Shown: positions 41,373 to 49,056 of the stretch, in pieces
Position numbering within the stretch: position 1 is the first letter of the stretch
Layout: every line of letters starts with the position of its first letter
Source of the DNA: Desulfoscipio geothermicus DSM 3669
Lineage (GTDB): Bacteria > Bacillota > Desulfotomaculia > Desulfotomaculales > Desulfallaceae
DNA length: 63,353 bases
NCBI RefSeq assembly: GCF_900115975.1
Contig: NZ_FOYM01000021.1
Coordinates: 1 to 63,353, forward strand
Direction: 5' to 3'
Program-made: the position numbers and the translations under genes
The notes under the pieces: generated by a model
The model's input: only the letters and a program-made list of their open reading frames with translations
Database searches by the model: none
Told to the model about the DNA's origin: nothing

Positions 41373-44077
41373 TTGCTCATCCTTATCCTTTCCACGTAAG
41401 CTGCCGCCTGGGCCGCCGCTGAACCGGCGTGTAATATGGAGTCGGGTATATCCTTGGCGCCGGAGGCGGTCCCGGCCACAAAGACCCCGTCAATGCTGGT
41501 TTGCCCCGGGTTAATATCTTCGTCAACCTCTTTGACGTATGAGAAATCATCCGCGGCCAACTTTTCGCCGCTGAACAGCTTGAAAACTTCCGTATTGGGC
41601 AACAGCCCCGTCGCCAATACCACCAAATCGTGTTCGGCTTTTTGCAACTGACCGCCGTTGTCGATGTCTTCGTAATGGAGGATCAGGTTGCCGTCCGCCT
41701 TTTCATCTATTTTGGCCACCCGGCCCTTGACAAAGTTGGCCCCCATGGCGCCGGCCTGCCGGTAAAATTCTTCATAGCCCTTGCTGAAAGCTCTGATGTC
41801 GATATAATAAACCGTAACGTCCGCCAACGGCAGCGCCCCCATGATAAGCTGGTTGTGCTTCACCGAGTACATGCAGCACACCCGGGAACACAGCGGGTTA
41901 TCCACCGTACAATCCCTGGAGCCCGTACACAGCACAAAGGCAATGTTATCGGGGACCTTGCCGTCATAGGGTCGCAGCACCGTATTGTACGGCCTGGTGG
42001 GTGCCAGCAGTCTATCCATCTCCATGCCGGTGATCACGTTTTTAAACTTGCCGTAGCCGTAACGGGGCTTCAGATGGGCGTCAAACAGTTTAAAGCCCGT
42101 GGAAACAATTACGGAACTCACTTCCACTTCCCGGGTTTCTTCCCGCATACTCATGTCGATGGCATCGGCCGGACAGGCGGCGATGCACTGGTGACATTCC
42201 GAGCACACCCCGCAGTCCAGACACCGGCCGGCGCTGTACCGCGCTTCTTCTTCCGTGAGGGGCGGTTCAACTTCCGTAAAGTCGCTGACCCCCGGTTTTA
42301 AAATCTCCCGGCCTGGCACCGGTGCCAGGTTGCGGTAACTTTGCTGCCTGTTGATAACCGTTTGCTTATCCACCACCGGCAATTTTTCCTCAAAGGCGAC
42401 ACCGGCCAGGTCCTCTCCATTCAAGTAACGGTCAATGAAGAATGCGGCTCTTTTGCCCTGCCCCACAGCGTTGACGATCATCGAAGGGCCGCTAACCACA
42501 TCCCCGCCGGCAAAAATATACGGCACCGAGGTTTGCATAGTTTCGGGGTTGGCGGCAATTGTACCGTTTTGGTTCAGCTCCAGCGTACCGGCCAGGCAGC
42601 CGGTGTCCGGGGTCAACCCCACGGCGGTGATTACCACATCCGCGGGCATTCTGTAGGCCGATCCCTTGACCGGCACGGGTTTCCTGCGACCGCTGGAATC
42701 GGGCTTACCAAGCTCCATTTTCACACATTCGATTTCTGTCAACTTACCATTCTTACCGATAAACTTTTGGGGGGCACTGAGGTACCGGAACTCTACCCCT
42801 TCTTGCTCCGCCCCGGCTATTTCCCAGTCGTGAGCCGGCATTTCATCACGGCTTCTCCGGTACTGGACGATTACTTTTTGGGCGCCCAGCCTTACGGCCA
42901 CCCTGGCCGAGTCTATGGCCACGTTGCCCCCGCCGATTACCACCACTGTTTTATCCTTAAAGGAAATTTCTTTGTCCAGGTTGACGTCCCGCAGGAAATC
43001 AAGCGCACTGACCACGCCGGCCAGGTCTTCGCCCGCCACCCGCAGCCGGCGCGTTCCGGCGGTGCCGGTGGCCAGAAATACAGCGTCGAATCCCTTGTCC
43101 TTCAAAGCCGCCGGGTTTTCCACCCGAACACCGGTCTGGATTTCTACTCCCAGGTCCGTAACATTTCGGATGTCCCGGTCCACCACATCTTTGGGCAGCC
43201 GGTAGGACGGGATGGCCAACCGCAGCATGCCGCCGGGCCGGGCAGCGGCCTCGAAAATTTTCACCCGGTGACCTTTCCTGGCCAAATGCATGGCCGCGGT
43301 CAATCCCGCCGGACCCGAGCCCACAACGGCCACCTTTTTGCCGCTTGGCGCCGCAACGGGTTTACCGTCCGGTCCGGCATTTTCCCTGTAGCGGGTATCG
43401 GCCACAAAACGCTTCAGTTTTCTGATAGGCAGCGAGCCCTCAAGGTCGCCCCTGGTGCATTCCCCTTCACAGGGCGCGTAGCAAGCCCGGCCCAGGCTGC
43501 CGATTACCGGTGTGGTTTCCAGAATCAGATCAAAGGCTTCTTTATATTTCCCGCTCCGCACCAGGGCCACGTAACCGTGGGCCTTGATGCCCGCCGGGCA
43601 GGTGAATGAACAGGGCGAAGTGCCTGCCCGTTCAATAACCGCCTTTTTGGGCACGGCCTGGGGAAAGGCAATGAAAGCCGCCCGCCGGGCCACCATATCG
43701 GAATTGTACTGGTCGGGGACCGCCACGTTGCAGGTCATTTCACACTGCCGGCAGCCCGTGCAAAGGGTCTGATTTATAAAAGTAGGCTTTTTACGCACCT
43801 TGACGATAAATTGGCCGTCCTGGCCCCGCTTAATCTGCTCCACTTCTGAATATACCAATACATCGATATTAGGATGATGCGTAGTGGCGGCCATTTTGGG
43901 CGTGGAAATACAGCTGGCGCAATCCAGGGTGGGAAACACCTTGCTCAGCAGGATCATTTTGCCGCCCACGCTCGGTTCTTTCTCCACCACCAGCACCTTA
44001 TAACCCATATCACCGAGTTTCAGGGCGGATTCCATACCGCCGATACCACTACCGACAACCAGAACATCATAGTTCAT
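41369..44077 (-). CDS. HdrA-like protein with an inserted GltD-like NAD(P)H:acceptor oxidoreductase module
   Basis: A 902-residue multi-flavin protein. An HdrA-type FAD start (VLVVGSGIGGMESALKLGDM) leads to a 4Fe-4S site LCTGCRQCEMTCNV near 105. A glutamate-synthase-small-subunit-like block follows: SCSFTCPAGIKAHGYVALVR, RACYAPCEGECTRGD, FAD site VAVVGSGPAGLTAAMHLARK near 250 and NAD(P) site VVVIGGGNVAIDSARVAVR near 375. Then CLDCGVCSECHQCIAACPAD and the HdrA C-terminal part (VLCTGSRDC, VVLATGLLPNTEVF). Two FADs plus an NAD(P)H site and several clusters would let it feed NAD(P)H electrons into the Hdr chain. Coupled by ATGA to the next hdrA. Confidence 0.85.
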   Translation of the reverse strand: MNYDVLVVGSGIGGMESALKLGDMGYKVLVVEKEPSVGGKMILLSKVFPTLDCASCISTPKMAATTHHPNIDVLVYSEVEQIKRGQDGQFIVKVRKKPTFINQTLCTGCRQCEMTCNVAVPDQYNSDMVARRAAFIAFPQAVPKKAVIERAGTSPCSFTCPAGIKAHGYVALVRSGKYKEAFDLILETTPVIGSLGRACYAPCEGECTRGDLEGSLPIRKLKRFVADTRYRENAGPDGKPVAAPSGKKVAVVGSGPAGLTAAMHLARKGHRVKIFEAAARPGGMLRLAIPSYRLPKDVVDRDIRNVTDLGVEIQTGVRVENPAALKDKGFDAVFLATGTAGTRRLRVAGEDLAGVVSALDFLRDVNLDKEISFKDKTVVVIGGGNVAIDSARVAVRLGAQKVIVQYRRSRDEMPAHDWEIAGAEQEGVEFRYLSAPQKFIGKNGKLTEIECVKMELGKPDSSGRRKPVPVKGSAYRMPADVVITAVGLTPDTGCLAGTLELNQNGTIAANPETMQTSVPYIFAGGDVVSGPSMIVNAVGQGKRAAFFIDRYLNGEDLAGVAFEEKLPVVDKQTVINRQQSYRNLAPVPGREILKPGVSDFTEVEPPLTEEEARYSAGRCLDCGVCSECHQCIAACPADAIDMSMREETREVEVSSVIVSTGFKLFDAHLKPRYGYGKFKNVITGMEMDRLLAPTRPYNTVLRPYDGKVPDNIAFVLCTGSRDCTVDNPLCSRVCCMYSVKHNQLIMGALPLADVTVYYIDIRAFSKGYEEFYRQAGAMGANFVKGRVAKIDEKADGNLILHYEDIDNGGQLQKAEHDLVVLATGLLPNTEVFKLFSGEKLAADDFSYVKEVDEDINPGQTSIDGVFVAGTASGAKDIPDSILHAGSAAAQAAAYVERIRMSK

Positions 44078-44081
44078 AACA

Positions 44082-44510
44082 TTATCCCTTCCTGGCAGGT
44101 CCTAATTTTTTCAATGTTTCATAGTAATCTTTTATTTGACTGGTGAAAGGCCCGGCACATACCGAACAAATGGCGGACATCTTCAGTCTTTCGGGCTCGT
44201 AGCCCTTTTGCTTTAGCAAATCCTGGGCTTCCTTCACAATCCGGGAAGCCCTTTCGGAACAGTCCGGCAGATAGGCGCACTCTTCACCGTCAGCGGCGAT
44301 AAACACTCCGTCGAACCCCTTTTCCACCGCGTGTAAAATCCACCCGGGCTTGATACCGCTAGTGCAGGGCATGCTGATCACCATTACACTGGGGGGGTAG
44401 TGCATGTGCGAGCTGCCCGCCAGGTCAATACCCGGGTCGGAAATGTTATTTGTGGAAAAGGCAAGGATTTTCGGGACAAAATCCTTGCCTTCTTTGGTTG
44501 TGCCGCCCAT
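44082..44510 (-). CDS. MvhD/HdrA-associated iron-sulfur subunit, cysteine-poor variant
   Basis: A 142-residue protein aligning with MvhD, the small 2Fe-2S protein that joins hydrogenase or dehydrogenase to Hdr: DLAGSSHMHYPPSVMVISMP, GWILHAVEKGFDGVFIAADG and ICSVCAGPFTSQI. The usual N-terminal CxWCxxxG motif is replaced (STNNISDPGID), and the GCHxGDC region reads ADGEECAY, so cluster ligation must differ or be lost. It lies between tusA (2 bases) and the large HdrA fusion (4 bases). Confidence 0.82.
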   Translation of the reverse strand: MGGTTKEGKDFVPKILAFSTNNISDPGIDLAGSSHMHYPPSVMVISMPCTSGIKPGWILHAVEKGFDGVFIAADGEECAYLPDCSERASRIVKEAQDLLKQKGYEPERLKMSAICSVCAGPFTSQIKDYYETLKKLGPARKG

Positions 44511-44512
44511 AT

Positions 44513-44761
44513 TTACTTCATCCTCTTGATGTATAGTTTAATGTCACCCGCGTCTTCCAGCATGCCCATGAACTCATGCCCGGTTTTTTTGCACCAGGCG
44601 GGCAGGTCTTTTTTGGTGCCGGCATCGGAGGCCAGCACTTCCATGACCTGTCCGGGCTCAATTTCCGCGATGGATTTCTTGGCCGCCAAAATCGGTCCAG
44701 GGCAGGACGTGCCCCTTGCGTCAACCACCTTGTCGGCTTTAATGTTTTGCAATTCTGACAT
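44513..44761 (-). CDS. tusA: TusA-family sulfur carrier
   Basis: An 82-residue TusA/SirA-fold protein with the sulfur-binding motif ARGTSCPGPILAAKKSI (Cys at about residue 20) and EVLASDAGTKKDLPAWC, a second Cys often found in the YedF-like branch. It should carry sulfane sulfur as a persulfide in the cytoplasm and pass it to DsrE or to the Hdr complex. First gene of the leftward operon; AAAGGAGG precedes the ATG. Palindromic operator at 44875-44890 lies about 115 bases upstream. Confidence 0.9.
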   Translation of the reverse strand: MSELQNIKADKVVDARGTSCPGPILAAKKSIAEIEPGQVMEVLASDAGTKKDLPAWCKKTGHEFMGMLEDAGDIKLYIKRMK

Positions 44762-44874
44762 GAGACGTACCTCCTTTAATTAATGAAAAATTTTATACCT
44801 CACCAGGGTACTTGCGCATAACACATAAAAAATATTCCATATCCTTAGCAAACCCAAATTTTAGACATATACCC

Positions 44875-44890
44875 ATACCCCTATGGGTAT
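44875..44890. promoter_or_regulatory. CsoR/CstR-type operator 1 (tusA side)
   Basis: ATACCC-CTAT-GGGTAT is a 6-base perfect inverted repeat with a 4-base centre, the form recognised by CsoR/CstR repressors. It sits about 16 bases after a possible leftward promoter (TTGACA at 44934-44929, weak -10 TAATTT). A further ATACCC half-site flanks it on the left. Confidence 0.78.
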
Positions 44891-44956
44891 ATGATTGTTA
44901 ATAACAAATTACTATACTCGCACTGCTTTGTCAATCCCTAATTTTAAAAGTTTAAG

Positions 44957-44985
44957 TTGAACTTTATTAATGGATCAGCTATAAT
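44957..44985 (+). promoter_or_regulatory. Sigma-A type promoter of the CsoR-family gene
   Basis: TTGAAC (44957-44962), 17-base spacer, TATAAT (44980-44985). The predicted start point falls within operator 2, which begins six bases after the -10 box. Confidence 0.8.
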
Positions 44986-44991
44986 TCAAAT

Positions 44992-45007
44992 ATACCCTAC
45001 GGGGTAT
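44992..45007. promoter_or_regulatory. CsoR/CstR-type operator 2 (autoregulatory)
   Basis: ATACCC-TACG-GGGTAT has the same arms and spacing as operator 1. It overlaps the +1 region of the repressor's promoter, an arrangement suited to negative autoregulation. Confidence 0.8.
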
Positions 45008-45045
45008 AGGATAAAACAGCTACTCCTAAAAGAGAGGTTTTTTAA

Positions 45046-45399
45046 ATGGCAACTTTATCTAATGACGGATCTGATCGACACGGCGCAATCAACGAAGACA
45101 ACCGTGAGGCGAGGCAACATATACCCCTGGAAAGGGACCCGGCCACCATGAAGGAAATGATGAGCAGGTTGAAAAAAATTGAGGGGCAGGTGCGCGGGGT
45201 GCAGAAAATGGTCCAGGACTGCCGCGATTGCGGGGACATCGTCATCCAGTTGGCCGCCATCAAGGCGGCGGTCAACCGGGTAGGCATTACCATGCTGGCC
45301 TGCCACCTGGCCGACCAAATTAAAAACGACCAGCGTGAGGGCCGGAATATTAAAGAATCACTGCAAGAGTTTATCGCCATATTTAAGAAATTTTCCTAA
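45046..45399 (+). CDS. CsoR/CstR/FrmR-family (DUF156) repressor
   Basis: A 117-residue all-helical repressor with the family core RLKKIEGQVRGVQKMVQDCR, DCGDIVIQLAAIKAAVNRVG and ITMLACHLADQI, after a polar 35-residue extension. Key positions: Cys62 and His87 fit the first Cys and the His of the copper site, but the third ligand Cys is Gln91. An extra Cys86 precedes the His and Cys59 precedes Cys62. It therefore cannot form the classical Cys-His-Cys copper site. A thiol/persulfide or aldehyde sensor is likely, fitting control of the divergent tusA-hdr-dsrE operon. Confidence 0.87.
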   Translation: MATLSNDGSDRHGAINEDNREARQHIPLERDPATMKEMMSRLKKIEGQVRGVQKMVQDCRDCGDIVIQLAAIKAAVNRVGITMLACHLADQIKNDQREGRNIKESLQEFIAIFKKFS

Positions 45400-45471
45400 T
45401 TTAATGGGTTTTAAATATTTTGCCAATAGTTGTTTCAACCTATCTTATATTCTAGGACCGCCGAATAACAA

Positions 45472-45492
45472 GCCAGCAATCGAATTGCTGGC
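45472..45492. terminator. Hairpin between convergent genes
   Basis: GCCAGCAAT-CGA-ATTGCTGGC, a perfect 9-base stem. It is flanked by CCCTTTAATCTTT on the right and TTGTTATTC on the minus-strand side. Likely terminator for the fum-sdh operon and for the CsoR-family gene. Confidence 0.65.
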
Positions 45493-45503
45493 CCCTTTAA
45501 TCT

Positions 45504-46412
45504 TTAAATCTTCAGTGCTTCGGCTTTGGTCAACTTACCGGAAGCTGTAGCAATAATTTCACTGATTATCAGCAGGCGATACTCTTTGGTATCATATCGT
45601 TTATAATCCAAGTTGCTTAAATTCAATTCGATACTGTCTTCCATTAATTCGTAATAGTTTTTATCGGCAGTGATATTAACTACGGGAACAAGGGCATTGT
45701 TGGCGGAATATGAACTGCCTGTCGCAACTAAAACCACCTGTACGCCCTTTAAAATCATGCTTTTCATTATTTCATTGGGTTCCGGCGAAAATTCCAGCTC
45801 ATATAAACCACGGTCTCTTCCTACCGGATCGTCAATACCCAGTTTTTTAACTGCGTGAAGGTTATTCACTTTGTCTTTTTTGTTCAATACTTCCCTGGCT
45901 ATAACAATGCGCCCGTTGCTATTTTCAATAATATCCTGTATACAAGGCAATAGTAAATCAGCTGTTTTAGAATCTTCCTTATATATAATACCCAAAGTCA
46001 GCCTGGAAAAAAGCGATAACTGGCGCCTGTATGTGCTGATCTCCCTGGCTATGGCCATGGCGGCCCGGGTAGACCTGGCAACGGCTTGAACCGGCCCACC
46101 GGCGGCGCTTATGTCCACCACTTCCACGGGCTTGCCAATTAACGACATTTCTCCGGCAACTTTTTCACCTACGCCCTGTGGTTTGGGCTCCAGCAGTACC
46201 GCTCCCGCAGCATTTGGATTATTTATCATAGCAGAAAGATAATCGCCAAACAATTGATGCTTTGCTGGCCCGCAGACAACCGGAACGGCGTTATAAACGG
46301 CACCGGCAACCTTTAAACAGAGCCTATCCGTTGTTGGATCGGTGGATATCACCAGCAAATGACTACGGCATCCGACACTTCCATCCGGTCTAATGAACCC
46401 TAAAAACTCCAT
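45504..46412 (-). CDS. Short UxaA-family (altronate/galactarate dehydratase-like) protein
   Basis: About 302 residues. FLGFIRPDGSVGCRSHLLVI at the start and VATGSSYSANNALVPVVNIT with ELMEDSIELNLSNL near the end match the core domain of UxaA/GarD/SuyB hydro- or sulfo-lyases. However, SuyB-type proteins are about 390 residues and typical metal-binding stretches are not obvious. It may be an altered-function relative. It is the last gene of the fum-sdh-regulator unit; a substrate such as a 2-hydroxy or sulfonated acid is only a guess. The ATG at 46412 is preferred to the GTG at 46421. Confidence 0.6.
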   Translation of the reverse strand: MEFLGFIRPDGSVGCRSHLLVISTDPTTDRLCLKVAGAVYNAVPVVCGPAKHQLFGDYLSAMINNPNAAGAVLLEPKPQGVGEKVAGEMSLIGKPVEVVDISAAGGPVQAVARSTRAAMAIAREISTYRRQLSLFSRLTLGIIYKEDSKTADLLLPCIQDIIENSNGRIVIAREVLNKKDKVNNLHAVKKLGIDDPVGRDRGLYELEFSPEPNEIMKSMILKGVQVVLVATGSSYSANNALVPVVNITADKNYYELMEDSIELNLSNLDYKRYDTKEYRLLIISEIIATASGKLTKAEALKI

Positions 46413-46472
46413 AAGTATCACGCCTTAAACTAATTTTGCTCACGCCTTAGTTGGCATTTAGTTTGCCTTATA

Positions 46473-47180
46473 TTATTTTTCTATAGTTTTTTCTACGCTT
46501 TCAATATGTTCATACATAGCCTGCATGGCTTTTGGGGCATCGCGTTCTGCTATGGCCTTGGCAATGGCTTCATGGTCATTGATGGATTGGGCCGCACGTC
46601 CCGGCACAATTGCTGTCTTAGTACGGACCTTGTCCAGCACATCAAATAAACCCGACATTATTTTTACCAAAACTACGTTGTGTGATGCCTTGATTATCGC
46701 CCCGTGGAATCTTTCGTCGTATTCCCTTGCCAATGCAAGGTCAAGTTTTCTTTTTTTGGAAGACTTGACTTCGGATATAATTGTTTCCAATTCCTCTATT
46801 TCATCTTCACTGGCCCTCAGAGCTGCCCAGGCCGCAGCCTGGGTTTCAAGAACTTTTCTTATTTCAAATAGTTGTTTCATCTCTTCCTTGCTTAAAATTA
46901 GTGCATCTGCTACATTACTGATAACTGAATCAAGATTGGCTTCCTTCATAAACACACCATAACCTTTTTTTATCTCAACCAAGCCCATGGCGGACAGCGT
47001 CCTAATCGCTTCGCGCACTGACGTGCGGCTTACATTGAACATATTTGCCAGTTCACGCTCTGGAGGTAGTTTATCTCCTGCTTTTAATTTACCGTCAGCT
47101 AAAAGCTCTCGGATTTGCAATACAATCCTTTGGGACCTGCTAGTTTTTTCAGTCACAACTGGTTGGAAATGATTCTGCAT
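46473..47180 (-). CDS. GntR-family regulator, FadR/FCD subfamily
   Basis: About 235 residues. The N-terminal winged helix (GDKLPPERELANMFNVSRTS then VREAIRTLSAMGLVEIKKGY) is followed by an all-helical FCD ligand domain (FEIRKVLETQAAAWAALRAS, EYDERFHGAIIKASHNVVLV, INDHEAIAKAIAERDAPKAM) with the metal-binding Asp/His pattern. Members respond to organic acids such as lactate, pyruvate or malonate. Located after sdhA on the same strand, so it is probably expressed with, and regulates, the fumarase/SDH genes. AGGTGGG favours the start at 47180 over 47216. Confidence 0.85.
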   Translation of the reverse strand: MQNHFQPVVTEKTSRSQRIVLQIRELLADGKLKAGDKLPPERELANMFNVSRTSVREAIRTLSAMGLVEIKKGYGVFMKEANLDSVISNVADALILSKEEMKQLFEIRKVLETQAAAWAALRASEDEIEELETIISEVKSSKKRKLDLALAREYDERFHGAIIKASHNVVLVKIMSGLFDVLDKVRTKTAIVPGRAAQSINDHEAIAKAIAERDAPKAMQAMYEHIESVEKTIEK

Positions 47181-47275
47181 TTGCCCACCTGCAATCTTTG
47201 AAATATAGATATTCAAATTAATTTATAAATGCGACGTACTTCCATGGAAACAGGAAGCACGCCACATATTTAAAT

Positions 47276-49009
47276 TCAATATTTTATATTGGCCTTTCTT
47301 ATTTCTTCGGCGGAAAATCTTGAAGCGACTATGGGTTTGGTAAAACTCTCTATCTCTAAATTTCCCTTGTTTTTCAGGAAAATGTTGACCAGCCAGTTTT
47401 GGTTATCTGTGTCCACATAGTCAGTCCTATAATGGGATCCACGGCTTTCTGTTCTAAGCAAAGCTCCATTGGCCACAAGCCGTCCAACTGTTATCCAGTT
47501 GGTAACGTTGATAATATCGTTCCATTCCATATTATACCTGCTTAAAGTTCTATTTGCAACATATGCTTGCCCCGCCATTTCCAGCAGCTCATCCAACCTG
47601 GCCACCGCTTCCTGCAGCTTTTTGCCGTCACGCACCACGCCGACTTTTTCCCACATCAAAAGCTTGATTTCATCCCTGATGGGATAAATATCGACCCCGT
47701 CGGTGCGTTTATAGAACTTAAGCCAGCGCCTCTTAATTTCCTCAACCTGTTCCTGCCTGTACGGCCTTAAAACCTCCTGTTCGGCAAGGGCCGCCGCGGT
47801 GTCGCCGGCCCTGCGGCCAAACACGGTAGACTCGCAAATGCCGTTGCCGCCAAGACGGTTTGCGCCGTGTACCCCGCCCGAATCTTCACCTGCAACTAGT
47901 AATCCCTTTAAACTTGATTGACAATGAATATCTATTTTTACCCCGCCCATTTGGAAGTGCGCGGTTGGGCTGACCTCCACGGGCTCCCGGGCAAGGTCTT
48001 TACCAATATCTTTCACGCGTTCACACATGCCGGGGAACTTTTTCTCCACAAATTCGGCGCCCAGGTGGGTCATGTCAATCATTACACCCTCGTTCTCAGT
48101 GCCCCTGCCGGCCATGATTTCCATGTAACCAGCCCTGGCAACGCGGTCACGGGTTGAGCGTTCCATCCGCTCCGGGTCATAGCGTTCCATGTACCTCTCA
48201 CCCAGGCCGTTTATCATATAACCGCCCGCGCCCCGCAATCCTTCTTCCAGCACGCTTCCGCTCAGCCTTGACTGCCCGGCTAGCAACCCGGTCGGGTGGA
48301 ACTGCAACATTTCCATATCCACAAATTCTGCCCCGGCCCGAAAGCACATGGCCATACCGTCCCCGGTCTTGTCAAAGGAGGGGGCAGATATCTTATACAT
48401 GGAGGCTGCCCCGCCCGTAGCCACAACTACAACCTTGGCATTGACGACAAATATTTCACCTGTCCGAATATTGGCCATTACAGCGCCAACCACGCGGTCG
48501 CCCTCTTCAGTGGTAAGCAGATCCAGAGCCCGGGTTTCTTCAAGAACTTTGATCTTTTCTTCCCTGCGGAAAATCTGGTCGGTCAGTCGGGCTATAATTT
48601 GAATGCCACTGAGGTCAGCGACGTGTACGGTCCTGTCAAAGGATTGTCCCGCAAAAGCCTTCTGGTGGATTTTGCCGTCTTCCGCCCGGTCAAAAAAGCA
48701 ACCCACCTTAACTTCCAGCTCATGCACCGTTTTAGGGGCGTCGTTTACCAGCGTCCAAGCCAGGTCCTGGTTATTTACAAAACCGCCGCCCTTGATAGTA
48801 TCCATAAAGTGTTTGTCAACAGAGTCCGCCGGGTTAAGAACCACGTTCAACCCGCCCTGCACCATGCGGCTGCAGCCACATTTGCCGATCAATCCCTTTG
48901 TCGCCAGTACTACATTTAAGCTAGGGTTATTATCATAAACGTGCAACGCTGCAAATAAGCCTGCTCCACCACTACCCAGGATTAACACGTCAGTTTTAAT
49001 CTCATTCAC
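47276..49009 (-). CDS. sdhA: Succinate dehydrogenase/fumarate reductase flavoprotein subunit
   Basis: About 577 residues. FAD motif DVLILGSGGAGLFAALHVYD is at the start. The active-site residues of the family are visible: FHPTGL, LEEGLRGAGGYMIN, TAHFQMGGV and HGANRLGGNGI. The histidine that binds FAD covalently in most SdhA proteins (SHT...QGG) is replaced: the segment reads GCSRMVQGG, with Cys at the aligned position. It oxidises succinate to fumarate at the membrane face, last gene of sdhCDBA. The GTG start at 49009 has AAGGAG upstream. Confidence 0.87.
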   Translation of the reverse strand: MNEIKTDVLILGSGGAGLFAALHVYDNNPSLNVVLATKGLIGKCGCSRMVQGGLNVVLNPADSVDKHFMDTIKGGGFVNNQDLAWTLVNDAPKTVHELEVKVGCFFDRAEDGKIHQKAFAGQSFDRTVHVADLSGIQIIARLTDQIFRREEKIKVLEETRALDLLTTEEGDRVVGAVMANIRTGEIFVVNAKVVVVATGGAASMYKISAPSFDKTGDGMAMCFRAGAEFVDMEMLQFHPTGLLAGQSRLSGSVLEEGLRGAGGYMINGLGERYMERYDPERMERSTRDRVARAGYMEIMAGRGTENEGVMIDMTHLGAEFVEKKFPGMCERVKDIGKDLAREPVEVSPTAHFQMGGVKIDIHCQSSLKGLLVAGEDSGGVHGANRLGGNGICESTVFGRRAGDTAAALAEQEVLRPYRQEQVEEIKRRWLKFYKRTDGVDIYPIRDEIKLLMWEKVGVVRDGKKLQEAVARLDELLEMAGQAYVANRTLSRYNMEWNDIINVTNWITVGRLVANGALLRTESRGSHYRTDYVDTDNQNWLVNIFLKNKGNLEIESFTKPIVASRFSAEEIRKANIKY

Positions 49010-49056
49010 AAAAAGCCACACTCCTTAAGCGTCTTATTTCAAGACGTCTTTTGTGA

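Noticed and set aside
41630-43609. Long plus-strand open frames opposite the HdrA/GltD fusion
   Set aside because: They are antisense shadows of a GC-rich gene; no motifs, no ribosome sites.
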